From: Acidimicrobiaceae bacterium
GTDB lineage: Bacteria > Actinomycetota > Acidimicrobiia > Acidimicrobiales > Bog-793
Assembly: GCA_027306715.1 (NCBI GenBank)
Contig: DAHUZG010000170.1
Location: 1 to 8,365 of the forward strand
Length of the DNA stretch: 8,365 bases
Direction of reading: 5' to 3'
A program made the translations under genes and the position numbers. Under the pieces are notes generated by a model. That model made no database searches and was not told the origin of the DNA. It saw only the letters and a program-made list of their open reading frames with translations. Positions 1 to 8,365 of the stretch are shown piece by piece (positions within the stretch are counted from its first letter, which is position 1; every line of letters begins with the position of its first letter).

Positions 1-687
1 TTGCCCGCGTTCGATGCCGGCACACGCGCCGCGCTGCTGCGACGCCGGACCATCGAGAGTGCCCGTGCCGGGGCGTCCCCTGGGGCCCCTTTCGAGACGC
101 CCTCGGGGGCATCCGCCACTGCGCCGGAGGCCGGGAGCCCGGGTGCGGTGGCCCCGTTCGGGGCGGCATCGGCCGGCACGAGCCAGAAGGTCGTCTCGGG
201 CGCTGACGCCCCGCAGCCGCTGAGCGACCCCGCCGTGCTCCGGCCACCGCAACTGCCCGCGAAGCAGCCGATCGCTGCTCGCCGCCGCGCCCCGGACGCG
301 CCACTGCCCGACCTCGCCGTCGGTGGTGAGGACCCGCCGCCTGCTCGCCTGGCGACGCGCCGCCCGATGCCGGTGGTGCGCGAGAGCGCGCCGGTCGAGA
401 AGGTGCCCTGGTACAAGCGCGAGCTCGGTGGTGGCAAGAGCAAGAAGCTGGCGGCGAGCTCGGCGCCTGCACAGGGCCCTCGTCACCGCGCCAAGCACCC
501 AGAGCCTGAGCAGCCCCGGATCGACTTGCAGATCCCGCCGCTCGACGATCTCGAGCAGCAGCGTGACTCGCCGCCGCGGGAGTCGCCGGAGTTCGTCCGG
601 GCGCTTCCGCCGCTCGAAGAGCCCGAGACCTTCACCACCCGCCGTCGCTCACCGCGGGTGAAGCGGGGGGGCGGTCGGCGCAAGTAG
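1..687 (+). CDS. Hypothetical Pro/Arg/Ala-rich, probably disordered protein (possibly 5'-partial)
   Basis: I do not recognise this protein. The frame is open from base 1, where a TTG could be the start, but the true start may lie upstream, so it may be 5'-truncated. It stops at TAG 685-687. The 228 visible residues are dominated by Pro, Ala, Arg, Ser and Gly, with no hydrophobic stretch long enough for a membrane segment and no clear globular domain. The only compact aromatic/basic cluster is PWYKREL at residues 136-142, followed by a Gly/Lys-rich stretch. Near the C-terminus two similar short acidic motifs occur, IPPLDD (178-183) and LPPLEE (202-207), 24 residues apart, and the protein ends in a strongly basic tail (214-228, RRR...KR...RRK). 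This composition suggests an intrinsically disordered protein or the tail of a larger one, perhaps binding nucleic acid or acidic partners; that is inference. It lies 11 bp upstream of guaB3. Coding is supported by the open frame and tight spacing, but a high-GC artefact is not fully excluded. Confidence 0.55.
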   Translation: MPAFDAGTRAALLRRRTIESARAGASPGAPFETPSGASATAPEAGSPGAVAPFGAASAGTSQKVVSGADAPQPLSDPAVLRPPQLPAKQPIAARRRAPDAPLPDLAVGGEDPPPARLATRRPMPVVRESAPVEKVPWYKRELGGGKSKKLAASSAPAQGPRHRAKHPEPEQPRIDLQIPPLDDLEQQRDSPPRESPEFVRALPPLEEPETFTTRRRSPRVKRGGGRRK

Positions 688-698
688 CCTGACCGGCC

Positions 699-1817
699 GT
701 GGCCGAGGTCGAGATCGGGGCGGGGAAGTCGGCTCGCCGGGCGTTCGGCCTCGACGAGGTGAGCATCGTCCCCTCTCGACGGACACGGGCTCCGGAGGAC
801 GTCGACGTGAGCTGGCAGCTCGACGCCTTCCGGCTGACCCTCCCGGTCATGTCGAGCCCGACCGACAGCGTGACGAGCCCGGCGACTGCCGGTGCGCTCG
901 CCGGGCTCGGTGCGCTCGGAGTTCTCGACCTCGAGGGGCTGTGGACCCGCTACGAGGATCCGGAGCCGCTCCTGGCGGGGCTGGCGGGGCTCGCCGAGAC
1001 GACGGCGACCAGCCGGCTGCGCGAGCTCTACGCGGCGCCGGTCCGCCGGGAGCTCGTCGTCCGGCGGGTGCGCGAGCTCGCCGCCGAGGTCGAGGTCACC
1101 TGCGGCGCGGTGAGTCCCAAGCGCGCAGCCGAGCTGGCCCCGGCGCTGCTCGAGGCCGAGCTCGATGTGCTCGTCATCCGCGGAATCGTCGTCTCCGCCG
1201 AGCACGTCTCGAAGGACTCCAAGTCCGACCCGCTCAACTTGAAGCGCTTCATCCGCGAGCTCGACCTTCCCGTCGTCGTCGGCGGCTGTACCTCGTACCA
1301 GGCCGCGCTGCACCTGATGCGGACCGGCGCCGTCGGCGTGCTCGTCGGCGACGGTGGTCGTGGGGGCACCGGCGGCGACGTGCTCGGCGTCGGCGTGCCG
1401 CAGGCCACGGCCATCGCCGACGTCGCCGGCGCCCGCACCCGCCATCTCGAAGAGACCGGCGTCTATGTGCAGGTGATCGCCGACGGCGGGATCCACACGA
1501 GCGCCCACCTCACCCGGGCGATCGCCTGTGGTGCCGACGCGGTGATGCTCGGCGATCTCCTCGCCGCAGCCGAGGAGGCGCCTGCGGCCGGGGCGCACTT
1601 CGGCCCGGGCAGCTACCACCCGACGTTGCCCCGCCGGGGCTTCCAGCGCCTCGCGCGCCGTGCCAGTCTCGAGGAGATCCTCGCCGGGCCGGCGAGCGAC
1701 AACTCCGGCACGACGAACCTCGTCGGGGCGCTCAGGAAGTCGATGGCCTCGTGCGGCTACGCGACGCTGCGGGAGTTCCACAAAGCAGAGCTAATCGTGC
1801 TGTCCTGCCAGCGGTGA
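699..1817 (+). CDS. guaB3: GuaB3 family IMP dehydrogenase-related protein
   Basis: This 372-residue cytosolic TIM-barrel protein belongs to the IMP dehydrogenase/GMP reductase superfamily, GuaB3 branch, known from actinobacteria and cyanobacteria; a cyanobacterial GuaB3 has been reported to have IMP dehydrogenase activity (IMP + NAD+ to XMP). The N-terminus carries the typical GuaB3 opening, with SARRAFGLDEVSIVPSRRTR at residues 11-30 and WQLDAF near 40. No CBS pair interrupts the barrel, as expected for GuaB3. Further barrel motifs are VVVGGCTSY (192-200), the phosphate-site Asp/Gly motif IADGGIHTS (260-268, D262) and CGADAVMLG (277-285), then the C-terminal NLVGALRKSMASCGY. The loop where IMP dehydrogenases place the catalytic Cys reads VGDGGRGGTGGDVLG (216-230) and has no Cys, so the activity is uncertain. 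The GTG start at 699 is the first available, because TGA 690-692 is in the same frame just upstream. No strong Shine-Dalgarno sequence is visible. The stop overlaps the next gene's GTG. Confidence 0.92.
   Translation: MAEVEIGAGKSARRAFGLDEVSIVPSRRTRAPEDVDVSWQLDAFRLTLPVMSSPTDSVTSPATAGALAGLGALGVLDLEGLWTRYEDPEPLLAGLAGLAETTATSRLRELYAAPVRRELVVRRVRELAAEVEVTCGAVSPKRAAELAPALLEAELDVLVIRGIVVSAEHVSKDSKSDPLNLKRFIRELDLPVVVGGCTSYQAALHLMRTGAVGVLVGDGGRGGTGGDVLGVGVPQATAIADVAGARTRHLEETGVYVQVIADGGIHTSAHLTRAIACGADAVMLGDLLAAAEEAPAAGAHFGPGSYHPTLPRRGFQRLARRASLEEILAGPASDNSGTTNLVGALRKSMASCGYATLREFHKAELIVLSCQR
1814..1817 (+). other. GTGA stop/start overlap, guaB3 to membrane protein
   Basis: The TGA stop of guaB3 (1815-1817) overlaps the GTG start (1814-1816) of the membrane protein by 4 bp. 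Such overlaps commonly mean that the downstream gene is translated by ribosomes terminating on the upstream one, which would explain the absence of a clear separate ribosome binding site. Confidence 0.75.
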
Positions 1818-4291
1818 CCGCACGACGCCGGCCGGAGCAGCCGCTCGGGTCGGCCGTCCACCGCCGTCTCGGCGACCTGCTCGGGATCGCCTGGCTCGTC
1901 CTTCTCGTCTTCTTGTTCCTCTCGCCTGCCCTGAAGGACGGCCCGAGCTTCGGCCCTTCTGACCTCGGGCGCTCGCTCTCGTACCTCACCGGGCTCGGCA
2001 CCTCGGTGCCACCCGCCCACGACAACGTCAACGGCGACATCATCGACCAGTCGGTCGCCTGGAACACCCTTGACTGGCGTCTCGTCCACCACGGCGAGCT
2101 GCCGCTGTGGAACGACCTCTCCGGCAACGGCATGCCGCAGCTGCTCAACTTCGAGTCGGCGCCCCTGGCTCTCCCGACCCTCGTCGGTTACCTCTTCCCG
2201 CTGTCGCTCGCCTTCCTCGTCACGGTGGCGATGAAGTTGCTGATCGCCGGTACCGGCGTCTATGTGCTGGCTCGGCTGCTCGGGTGCCGGCCGGTCGCCG
2301 CAGCGCTCGCCGGCACGAGCTTCATGCTCTCGGGCTCGTTCGCCGGCTGGCTCGGCTGGTCGGTGAGCGGGCCGTTGGCCTGGCTCGGCTGGATAGCGGC
2401 GGCCTCGTTTCTCGTCTACCGGACGAGGCGCCTGGCGGCGGTGCTGCTGCTCGCGCTGAGCGTCGCCTTCGCCGTCTACGGCGGGTTTCCCGAGACCTAC
2501 GCGCTCGCCGCGATCGGGCTCGGTGTCCTTCTCGCCGTGACTGCCGCCGCCACGCTCGTCGTGCGCCGCCGACTCGACCTGTCCGGCGTGGCGCGCTGGT
2601 GCACCGGGGTCCTGGCAGGGGCGCTGCTCTCCTCGCCGTTGTGGATGCCCGGCCTGTCGGTGATCCGCCAGTCGGTACGCAGCGGCAACCTCGCCTCTAC
2701 CGGCCTCCCGCTGCACGAGATCCTGCTCCTCTTCGCCCAGGGTTATGACGGTCTGCCGCTCACGACGGCCGGTGCCGCGTCGAGCACGTGGTTCGGCCAG
2801 GTCGACTACTTCGAGACGGCGACCTACGTCGGGGTGGTCGCTCTCGCGCTAGCGGGTGCCGCCGTGCTGCTCGCCTGGCGCCGTCCGGCTGTGATCGGGC
2901 TCACGGCCACAGTCGCCGCCTCCCAGCTCGTCGTCAACGACCACGGTAACGGCCGTCCTGTCCAACGCCTCCTCACCTCGCTCGGGATGTCGGGCGTGGC
3001 GCTGCAGCGCATGCTGCCGGTGCTCGGTTTCGCCGTGGCGGTGCTCGCCGGGCTCGGTCTCGAGCTGCTCATCCGGCGCTGGAGGGAGACGCCGGCGCAG
3101 CTGGCCCTCGGTGCCGTGCTCGTCGTGCTCGCCGCGGTGCTGGCAGCGATGTGGGACAAGTCGGGCTCGGTCGGGCTGATCCCGCAGTCACGCGGGCCGA
3201 CGACGTTGCCGTCGATCTCGGCAGTGCCCGTGCGCCGCCGCTCGCTCTACTGGCCGAGCGCGGAGCTCGTGGTGATGCTCGCCGCCGTCATAGCGCTCGG
3301 CGTCGCCTCGCGGGCTCGACGGGTCGCCGTCGGCGCGCCGACCGAGGATGCCGCCTGCCAAGCCGTCGGTCCGGTTGCCATGTCGCCCCGGCTCGTTGCC
3401 GCGGCGAGCCTCGCCGTGCTCGTCGCGCAGTCGGCGTTCCTGCTCTTTGCCGGTGTCGGAATCAACAGCTACGGCCGGGCGAGCTATCCCGAGACGGCGG
3501 CGGTGTCGCAGTTGCAGCACGTCGTCGGCAACAGCCTCGTCGCGATGGACGGCACCAACACGAGCTGCGCGGCGAGCCCGCCCGGGGCGCTCTGCGGAGT
3601 GCGAGGATGGCAGGGAAACGGCTTCTACCCCGAGATCAACCTCGGCTACGGGATCGCCGAGCTCGGCGTCCACGACCCGCTGACGCCGCTCACCTACTTC
3701 ACGTCGTGGCCGGTGCCGAACGCCGACCAGGTGAGCGACGGCGGCACCAACCTCTTCGTGCCCTCGGTAAACAGCGTCGCCCTCGCCCGGCGCTACGGGG
3801 TCCGCTACGTCATCGTCCAGCCCGGCCTCACCGTGCCGGTCGGGATGCGCCGGGTCGCCACCCTCGTCGGCCCGACTGGCGACAGGATCGCGCTCGCCGC
3901 GGTACCGGGGGCGTCCCGCTTCTCGTTCGGTGGGCGGGCGGCTGGGGCACGCGTCGTCTCGGCCGTTCATCCCGGCGACGCCAGCTACGTGATCACGGCC
4001 GAGGTGCCGAGCGGCCCGGACCGCCGGCTCATGCTGCGGATCACCGACGTCCCCGGTTGGCACGCCACGCTGAACGGGCACTCGGCGCCGTTGCGGCGCG
4101 CCGACGGGGCGCTCCTGTCGGTCGAGCTGCCGCCGGGCAGGAGCCGCGTCGCCCTTGTGTACCGGCCGTCGCTCATGACGCTCGGCTTCTTCCTCGCTGC
4201 TGTCACCCTCGTCGCCTTTGTCGCCCTCGGGGCGGCGCTCGCCGTCGCCGGTCGCCGTCGGAGCCCCCGGCCGGAGCCCGACCGCTGGTAG
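1814..4291 (+). CDS. YfhO-family-like polytopic membrane protein (GT-C-type glycosyltransferase-like)
   Basis: 825 residues. The frame is open from 941, but that upstream part is a shadow of guaB3. I place the start at GTG 1814, which overlaps the guaB3 stop as GTGA and sits just before a basic N-terminus and the first membrane segment (about 23-40). The first outer loop has GDIIDQSVAW (74-83) and ELPLWNDLSGNGMP (95-108), matching the acidic loop and 'LPLWNP..GGMP' signature of YfhO-like proteins. I count roughly 14-15 hydrophobic segments, at about 117-250, 258-276, 336-375, 398-447, 482-499, 526-548 and 788-812. A large extracytoplasmic domain spans about 551-785 and ends in VPGWHATLNGH (746-756) and a Pro-rich beta-like stretch, also typical of YfhO. 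Two Cys, C585 and C594, in that domain could form a disulfide. YfhO relatives are linked to glycosylation of envelope polymers using lipid-linked sugars; the substrate here is unknown. The position between guaB3 and guaA gives no direct clue. The family call is from remembered motifs. Confidence 0.8.
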   Translation: MTARRRPEQPLGSAVHRRLGDLLGIAWLVLLVFLFLSPALKDGPSFGPSDLGRSLSYLTGLGTSVPPAHDNVNGDIIDQSVAWNTLDWRLVHHGELPLWNDLSGNGMPQLLNFESAPLALPTLVGYLFPLSLAFLVTVAMKLLIAGTGVYVLARLLGCRPVAAALAGTSFMLSGSFAGWLGWSVSGPLAWLGWIAAASFLVYRTRRLAAVLLLALSVAFAVYGGFPETYALAAIGLGVLLAVTAAATLVVRRRLDLSGVARWCTGVLAGALLSSPLWMPGLSVIRQSVRSGNLASTGLPLHEILLLFAQGYDGLPLTTAGAASSTWFGQVDYFETATYVGVVALALAGAAVLLAWRRPAVIGLTATVAASQLVVNDHGNGRPVQRLLTSLGMSGVALQRMLPVLGFAVAVLAGLGLELLIRRWRETPAQLALGAVLVVLAAVLAAMWDKSGSVGLIPQSRGPTTLPSISAVPVRRRSLYWPSAELVVMLAAVIALGVASRARRVAVGAPTEDAACQAVGPVAMSPRLVAAASLAVLVAQSAFLLFAGVGINSYGRASYPETAAVSQLQHVVGNSLVAMDGTNTSCAASPPGALCGVRGWQGNGFYPEINLGYGIAELGVHDPLTPLTYFTSWPVPNADQVSDGGTNLFVPSVNSVALARRYGVRYVIVQPGLTVPVGMRRVATLVGPTGDRIALAAVPGASRFSFGGRAAGARVVSAVHPGDASYVITAEVPSGPDRRLMLRITDVPGWHATLNGHSAPLRRADGALLSVELPPGRSRVALVYRPSLMTLGFFLAAVTLVAFVALGAALAVAGRRRSPRPEPDRW

Positions 4292-4300
4292 CCTCGATGG

Positions 4301-5880
<1,580 letters not shown>

Positions 5881-5884
<4 letters not shown>

Positions 5885-8365
5885 CGCGAAGCCGACGACG
5901 GCCCGGCACCTCCGGCAGGAGCGGGAACGGGGCGTGGGAGCAGCCGAGCTTCGGCTTCGCCGGCGCGACCCTGCCGGACGCGACCCCGCCGGACGAGGCG
6001 CCGTTGCGGGACGAGCCGGTGTGGGCAGACGAGCTCTTCGACGAGCGCCCTGAGGACGACCTGGCGCCGTCGGCATCGGCCGCCGACGAGGCGGCATCGG
6101 CGACATCCGGCGGGCGAGGACAGCGGCCGCGCCGAGAGCCGGACCCGGCCCGGCTCGAGAGCCTCGTCGCCGGGCTCAACCCGTCGCAACGCGAGGCCGT
6201 GCTGCACGAGTCCGGGCCGCTCGTCGTCATCGCCGGCGCCGGGTCGGGCAAGACCCGGGTGCTCACCCGTCGCATCGCCCGCCTCGTCGAGACCGGCGTC
6301 GCCCCCTGGCGGATCCTCGCAATCACCTTCACCAACAAGGCCGCCGACGAGATGCGCCGGCGGGTCGGCGAGCTCGTCGGCGAAGAGGTGAAGGAGATGT
6401 GGGTCTCGACGTTCCACTCGGCCTGCGTGCGGATCTTGCGACGCGAGGCGGAACGGGCCGGCTACCGCTCCGGGTTCACGATCTACGACGAGGCCGACAG
6501 CCGCCGCCTCGTCGAGCACGTCATCGACGACCTCGGGATCGACGCCAAGCGCTTCCCGCCCCGCGCCGTGCTCGCCGCCATCAGCCAGGCGAAGTCGGAC
6601 CTCCTCGCGGCCGCCAACTACACCGAGCGGGCGTACACCATCTACGAGCGGCGGATCGCCGAGGTCTTCAGCGAGTACGAGCGCCGCCTCCTCGCCGCCA
6701 ACGCGATGGACTTCGACGACCTCCTCTCGGTCACCGTCCGGCTGTTGCGTGACGACGAGGACGTCCGCCGGCGCTACCAGGGGCGGTTCGTCCATCTGCT
6801 TGTCGACGAGTACCAGGACACCAATCGCGCCCAGAACGAGATCGTCAGCCAGATCGGCGCCCTGCATCGCAATGTCTGCGTCGTCGGCGACTCCGACCAG
6901 AGCATCTACGCCTTCCGCGGCGCCCAGATGAGGAACCTGATCGATTTCGAGATCGCCTTCCCCGAGGCCCGCACGGTCGTCCTCGACCAGAACTACCGCT
7001 CGACTCAGAACATCCTCGACGCCGCCAACGCCGTCATCGGCAACAACCTCGTCCGCCAGGAGAAGCGCCTGTGGAGTGCGCTCGGCGAGGGCGAGAAGGT
7101 CCGCCGCTACCGGGCGGGCGACGAGCGCGGCGAGGCGACCTATGTCGCCAACGAGATCGCCCGATTGCGCCGGGACGAGCAGATCCTGCCCGAAAAGGTC
7201 GCCGTGTTCTACCGCACCAACGCCCAGAGCCTCCCGCTCGAGCGGGCGCTGGCGGACCGCGGTCTCGACTACCAGGTGATCGGCGGGACCCGTTTCTACG
7301 ACCGACGCGAGATCCGCGACCTGCTGGGCTTCCTGCGCCTCGCCGTCAACCCCGACGACGAGGTCTCGTTGCGCCGGGTGATCAACGTGCCGAAGCGGGG
7401 CATCGGGGCGACGACGATCGCCCGGCTCGCCTCCCACGGGGCGACGGAGGGGATCGGGTTCGCCGGGGCGCTGCGCGAGCCGTCGGCCGCCGGCGTCACC
7501 GGCAAGGCCCTGGCTGGCATCGGCGAGTTCGTTCGACTCCTCGACGAGCTCGCCCTGCTCGGCCGCGGCGGCGCCGCGCCTGCTTCGGAGCTGGCCCTCG
7601 AGGTGCTGATGCGGACCGGTTACCGCGACGCCCTCGAGGCCGAGCGGGCGAGTCCCGGCCCGGCCCGTTTCGAGGCCGAGGGGCGCCTCGAGAACCTCGA
7701 CCAGCTCGTCGGCGACGCCGCCGCATATCCGGACCTGGCAGCCTTTCTCGAAGGCACGGCCCTTGTCGGAGCTACCGACGCCTTGGCCGACGAAGGCGGC
7801 AAGGTCTCGCTGATGACGCTGCATGCGGCCAAGGGGCTCGAGTTCGAGGCGGTCTTCCTCACCGGGATGGAAGAGGGCCTCTTCCCCCATGACCGGACGC
7901 TCGCCGAGCCCGAGGAGCTCGAGGAGGAGCGGCGGCTCTGCTATGTCGGGGTGACGAGGGCCCGGGCGCGGCTCTACCTCACCCACACCGTGGTGCGGAC
8001 GCTGTTCGGTGCCACCAGGGACAGCCTCGTCAGCCGGTTCGTGCGTGAGATCCCCGAGCACCTCCTCGAGGCGGTCGAGGACCCGTTCGGCCTCGGCCCC
8101 GGCACCGGTGGCGGCATCCTCGGTGGCGGCTACGCCGGGGGTCCCGGCGCCGGAAGGGGCCGGTGGCGTGGCCATGCCGAGGGCGCCCGGCGAGAGGCGG
8201 CCGGGTGGGAGGTGGACGACGCCGACAGCGACGACGAGCTCCCCGCCGGGCGCGTCTACGGCTCCGGCACCGGAGCCCGCAGCGCGTCGGGGGGAACCGC
8301 CGGCGGGCGGGCGAGCGCGGGATCGCGCCCTCCCGGCGGCGGTCGCGGCCCGGGCGGCGGCGCCG
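5881..8365 (+). CDS. pcrA: ATP-dependent DNA helicase, PcrA/UvrD family (3'-partial)
   Basis: Superfamily 1A 3'-5' DNA helicase acting in nucleotide excision repair, removal of proteins from DNA and replication restart. 828 residues are visible and the frame is open to the window edge, so the C-terminus is missing. All core motifs are intact: Q motif LNPSQREAV (99-107), Walker A GAGSGKT (119-125, K124), Ia TFTNKAADEM (149-158), II DEYQDT (309-314), III VVGDSDQSIYAFRGA (334-348), IV QNYRST (370-375), V TLHAAKGLEF (646-655) and EEGLFPH (664-670), VI RRLCYVGVTRAR (684-695). About 98 residues precede the Q motif, rich in Asp, Glu, Pro and Ala, whereas homologues usually begin nearer that motif. 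After about 738 the protein becomes a Gly/Ala/Arg-rich linker with an acidic patch (777-786); the C-terminal Tudor-like RNA polymerase-binding module usual in PcrA is not reached. The GTG 5881 start overlaps the guaA stop; GTG 5875 and GTG 6019 are alternatives. Confidence 0.96.

Noticed and set aside
665..671. Run of seven G near the end of the first gene as a possible phase-variable tract
   Set aside because: It is short and in very GC-rich DNA. A shift into the guaB3 frame would meet the stop at 690-692, so no useful switch is apparent; it is at most a spot for a sequencing indel.
941..1813. Upstream extension of the membrane protein frame to 941
   Set aside because: This part is Arg/Ala/Gly-rich and fully inside guaB3 in another frame. 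The protein becomes membrane-like only after GTG 1814, which overlaps the guaB3 stop.
483..2716. Overlapping long - strand open frames (483-1781 and 1757-2716) opposite the first protein, guaB3 and the start of the membrane protein
   Set aside because: Arg/Gly/Glu-rich translations without family signatures, antisense to genes with clear motifs.
8097..8365. GGC/GGT-rich DNA at the window end as a tandem repeat
   Set aside because: The pattern follows from Gly-rich codons in the helicase linker; no exact repeat unit is present.

Overview
This is a very GC-rich bacterial window in which every supportable gene lies on the + strand with almost no intergenic DNA. High GC, GTG start codons, a GuaB3-type IMP dehydrogenase paralogue and an actinobacterial-style PcrA/UvrD helicase point to Actinomycetota. 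An acidimicrobial-type lineage is plausible, but that is a guess from gene style rather than a sequence match.

Layout: (1) 1-687, a low-complexity, Pro/Arg/Ala-rich, probably disordered protein of unknown function, possibly cut at its 5' end. (2) 699-1817, a GuaB3-family IMP dehydrogenase-related protein. (3) 1814-4291, an 825-residue polytopic membrane protein of the YfhO / GT-C-like type, overlapping guaB3 by 4 bp. (4) 4301-5884, guaA, glutamine-hydrolysing GMP synthase with all catalytic motifs intact. (5) 5881-8365, a PcrA/UvrD superfamily 1A DNA helicase, overlapping guaA by 4 bp and running off the window end. Gaps are 11, -4, 9 and -4 bp, so the genes are most simply read as one operon. 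No terminator, RNA gene, mobile element, CRISPR array or attachment site was seen.

Functionally, guaB3 and guaA belong to guanine nucleotide synthesis (IMP to XMP to GMP). The membrane protein between them is probably an envelope glycosyltransferase-like enzyme, and the helicase serves DNA repair and replication. No sequence signal links these two to purine metabolism beyond position and translational coupling.

I do not see a convincing new biological system. The points most worth a second look are the membrane protein inserted between two purine genes, the GuaB3 loop that lacks a cysteine where catalytic IMP dehydrogenases carry one, the long acidic N-terminal extension of the helicase, and the unidentified basic disordered protein at the start.
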